Shown here: in pieces, positions 16,566-18,115 of the stretch
How positions within the stretch are numbered: position 1 is the first letter of the stretch
Layout: every line of letters starts with the position of its first letter
Origin: Gemmatimonadales bacterium
GTDB taxonomy: Bacteria > Gemmatimonadota > Gemmatimonadetes > Gemmatimonadales > GWC2-71-9
DNA length: 18,115 nt
Assembly (NCBI GenBank): GCA_013812695.1
Contig: JACCSZ010000048.1
Coordinates: forward strand, 1 to 18,115
Reading direction: 5' to 3'
Notes under the pieces: generated by a model
Told to the model about the DNA's origin: nothing
The model's input: only the letters and a program-made list of their open reading frames with translations
Database searches by the model: none
Made by a program: the position numbers and the translations under genes

Positions 16566-17116
16566 ACCGTCCCACCCAGCGCGCGGAGCGCTTCCTCGCC
16601 GTAGAAGAGCTTGATGTACTTGGCCTGCGCGGCGGACAGCCGGCGGACCGCCCACGAGAGATGAACGAAGTGCGGCTCGCGCGGTGGGGTCAACGGGTGC
16701 ATCCCGCACTCCACGGGGAGATGGTTCCCCTTGCGGGTGTTGCAGGAGCTGCAGGCGGTCACCACGTTGCTCCACTCGTTGTCCCCGCCCCGTGACAGCG
16801 GCACGAGATGGTCCCGGGTCAGGCACTCGCGATGCCGCAGGTCGATCTGCCCCCGACGGCAGTACTGGCAGCGGTAGCTGTCGCGGGCGAAGAGGAATGT
16901 GTTGGTGACCTGGCGACGGAAGCGGCGGGGGACGTGCACGAACTTGACCAGCCGGATGATGGCTGGTTTGGGCAGTGTCAATCGTTCGCTTCGGACGAAC
17001 GCATCCGCGTCCGATTCGACGATCTCGGCTTTGCCCTCGATCACGAGACGAAGCGCCCGGCGGACCGGGACCATCGTCAACGGCTCGAAGGAGGCGTTCA
17101 ACGCCAAGCACCGCAC
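16562..17116 (-). CDS. Stand-alone HNH endonuclease
   Basis: This 184-residue HNH nuclease belongs to a common bacterial family beginning with L-N-A-S-F-E-P-L. The N-terminal half has R-A-L-R-L-V-I-E-G-K-A-E (20-31) and P-K-P-A-I-I-R-L; the nuclease half has the zinc pair C83-x2-C86, D102-H103 in R-D-H-L-V-P-L-S-R-G-G, N117, and C122-x2-C125-N126 with R-K-G after it. The catalytic and zinc ligands are all present. Its cellular role is unclear; such genes occur alone on many chromosomes with no restriction or phage partner, as here. The start is GTG 17116, preceded by GGAG at 17124-17127 with a 7-nt spacer; an in-frame ATG at 17230 would add 38 residues of poor quality. The stop codon overlaps that of the DUF4390 gene on the other strand. 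Confidence 0.88.
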   Translation of the reverse strand: MRCLALNASFEPLTMVPVRRALRLVIEGKAEIVESDADAFVRSERLTLPKPAIIRLVKFVHVPRRFRRQVTNTFLFARDSYRCQYCRRGQIDLRHRECLTRDHLVPLSRGGDNEWSNVVTACSSCNTRKGNHLPVECGMHPLTPPREPHFVHLSWAVRRLSAAQAKYIKLFYGEEALRALGGTV

Positions 17117-17123
17117 GCGGAGT

Positions 17124-17127
17124 CTCC
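17124..17127 (-). promoter_or_regulatory. Shine-Dalgarno (GGAG) fixing the HNH start
   Basis: On the minus strand GGAG stands 7 nt before the GTG at 17116. It is the clearest ribosome-binding site in the window and decides the HNH start against the longer ATG version at 17230. Confidence 0.7.
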
Positions 17128-17260
17128 GGAAGATGCACGAAACCCGTCTGCTCACCGGACTGCGGGGCGGGCCCGACGGGAAACCAGCAGCGGCACCGGC
17201 AGGCAGGCTGCCGAGCACCGTACTGTTCAAGCGTAACGGGACCTCCGGTGCCCGGCAACC

Positions 17261-17707
17261 CTACTTCTTCACGAGCGCCTGAATCCGGGAGGCGATCGCT
17301 TCACGCAGACGCTGGCTCCGGGTGATGACCAGCACGGTGTCGTCGCCTGCGATGGTGCCGATGATCTCGCCCCAGCCGGCCTGGTCCAGCGCCTCGGTGA
17401 TCGCGCCCGCGGACCCGCTGGCCGTCTTGAGCACGAGGAACGGCCCCACACCGTCCACGCTCACCAGCAGCGCGGGCAGCACCTGTGACAGGTCGGGCCG
17501 CACCGCGGCACGGTGGGGGTGCGTGTAGAAGGCGCCCCCCTGCGGGTCGGCGAGCTTGGCCAGCCCGAGCTCGCGGATGTCGCGGGAGAGCGTCGCCTGG
17601 GTGACGACGAATCCGTCGGTGACCAGCGCCTCCCGCAGATCGTCCTGACTTTCGATGCGCCGCTCCCGGACGACGCGCAGGATGGCGGCGTGGCGTTGGA
17701 TCTTCAC
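17261..17707 (-). CDS. argR: Arginine repressor ArgR
   Basis: This is a 148-residue protein of the normal ArgR length. The N-terminal winged helix (1-65) has S-Q-D-D-L-R-E-A-L (20-28) and the DNA-reading block V-T-Q-A-T-L-S-R-D-I-R-E-L (35-47). The C-terminal hexamerisation and arginine-binding domain (about 75-148) has G-S-A-G-A-I-T at 98-104 and G-T-I-A-G-D-D-T-V-L-V at 117-127, where D122-D123 match the aspartates that bind arginine in known ArgR proteins. With arginine bound, the family represses arginine biosynthesis or activates catabolism. The start is GTG 17707, overlapping the stop of the amidohydrolase gene by 4 nt, so the two are probably co-transcribed. No arg biosynthetic gene and no clear ARG box is in the window. 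Downstream of the stop there is only a weak bulged hairpin. Confidence 0.92.
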   Translation of the reverse strand: MKIQRHAAILRVVRERRIESQDDLREALVTDGFVVTQATLSRDIRELGLAKLADPQGGAFYTHPHRAAVRPDLSQVLPALLVSVDGVGPFLVLKTASGSAGAITEALDQAGWGEIIGTIAGDDTVLVITRSQRLREAIASRIQALVKK

Positions 17708-18115
17708 AGCGGTCGGCTGCTTCGATACACGTCCCGTCCTCCCACAAAGGTAGCCAGCACGTCCCCGGGGCCGCTCGCGAGCACATCCTCCTCCGGGGTG
17801 CCGACTGGCCGCGCGCCCGGCGCGTCCCGGCGAAGCCGGATGACGACGACGTCTCCCCAGTTGTTCGGGAGCAGACTGCCCGTTTCCCCCTCGAGCCCCA
17901 GCGCCCGAGCGCCCTCGAAGGTGCAGAGCGACAGCGCGCGCGCCGCGTCGAGCCCGGCGAGCGCCCGGGCAGCGCGCGCCTCCGCCAGCAGATCGAGCAC
18001 CCCGACGCTGGCGACGGAATCGCTGCCGAGCCCGACCCGGAGCCCGGCCGAGAGCAGCGCGTCCAGCGGGGCGGCGCCGTGGCCGTGCGCGCGATTGGAC
18101 TGCGGACAGTGGGCC
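17704..18115 (-). CDS. Amidohydrolase/deaminase (ATZ/TRZ type), C-terminal part; 5' end beyond the window
   Basis: The frame is open to the window edge and gives about 136 residues. It begins with A-H-C-P-Q-S-N-R-A-H-G-H-G, continues with L-L-S-A-G-L-R-V-G-L-G-S-D-S-V-A-S, and ends in a composite-domain strand set (G-E-T-G-S-L...D-V-V-V-I). This is the pattern of the TIM-barrel amidohydrolases that deaminate guanine, S-adenosylhomocysteine, aminofutalosine or triazines; the aspartate in G-S-D-S is the expected metal ligand. The H-C-P-x-S-N and G-H-G motifs favour the aminofutalosine/SAH deaminase-like branch, but the specificity-determining N-terminus is missing. An internal GTG at 18000 is not a real start, as it cuts off these motifs. 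The stop overlaps the argR start as GTGA. Confidence 0.8.
   Translation of the reverse strand, partial: AHCPQSNRAHGHGAAPLDALLSAGLRVGLGSDSVASVGVLDLLAEARAARALAGLDAARALSLCTFEGARALGLEGETGSLLPNNWGDVVVIRLRRDAPGARPVGTPEEDVLASGPGDVLATFVGGRDVYRSSRPL

Noticed and set aside
17238..17253. Hairpin after argR (GGG-ACC/GGT-CCC with a bulge) as an intrinsic terminator
   Set aside because: The stem is short and bulged and there is no T-run; read-through into the HNH gene is just as likely.

Overview
This is a visibly G+C-rich window of about 18 kb, densely packed with genes, from a bacterium with an outer membrane. Three things suggest Gemmatimonadota: short signal peptides ending in A-Q, an Omp85-type outer-membrane protein beside a DUF4390 protein, and promoter-like TATCTT boxes placed directly at start codons. 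This is inference from style only; there is no rRNA or other taxonomic marker in the window.

Region 1 (1-10352) is a surface-glycan locus. In order it holds the C-terminus of a polyprenyl-phosphate sugar-1-phosphate transferase, a membrane-anchored GT2 glycosyltransferase of the DPM/ArnC type, and a second GT2 paralogue that has lost its catalytic motifs. A GlpD-like FAD oxidoreductase, a GT4 glycosyltransferase and a MOP-type flippase follow. Next comes a second GT4 on the minus strand, then an extended-SDR nucleotide-sugar epimerase/reductase and two SAM-dependent methyltransferases. The likely division of labour is priming on a lipid carrier (sugar transferase), chain extension (GT2 and GT4), sugar modification (SDR, methyltransferases, perhaps the FAD enzyme) and export across the inner membrane (flippase). 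Several junctions overlap by 4 nt (GTGA), which suggests translational coupling.

Region 2 (10321-16565) is an envelope module on the plus strand. It contains a VanZ-family membrane protein with a large extra domain and an NtrY-like histidine kinase. These are followed by a sigma54-type NtrC-family response regulator with an intact GAFTGA motif, an outer-membrane beta-barrel whose N-terminus looks like a bactofilin-type beta-helix instead of POTRA domains, and a secreted DUF4390 protein. Kinase and regulator overlap by 4 nt, and the DUF4390 start lies inside the stop of the barrel gene, so kinase/regulator and barrel/DUF4390 form two tightly spaced pairs.

Region 3 (16562-18115) is on the minus strand. 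It holds a stand-alone HNH endonuclease with a GTG start and a clear Shine-Dalgarno, an ArgR-type arginine repressor, and the C-terminal part of an amidohydrolase/deaminase that runs off the window. The HNH gene meets the DUF4390 gene tail to tail, sharing a CTAG in which both stop codons lie.

Points worth a second look are the pseudo-GT2 paired with an active one, the GlpD-like enzyme lacking a conserved arginine, the beta-helix/Omp85 fusion next to a sigma54 two-component system and DUF4390, two apparent leaderless promoters, and a 20-bp tandem repeat carrying an extended -10 in the divergent intergenic region. I saw no CRISPR array, phage, transposase, tRNA or rRNA.
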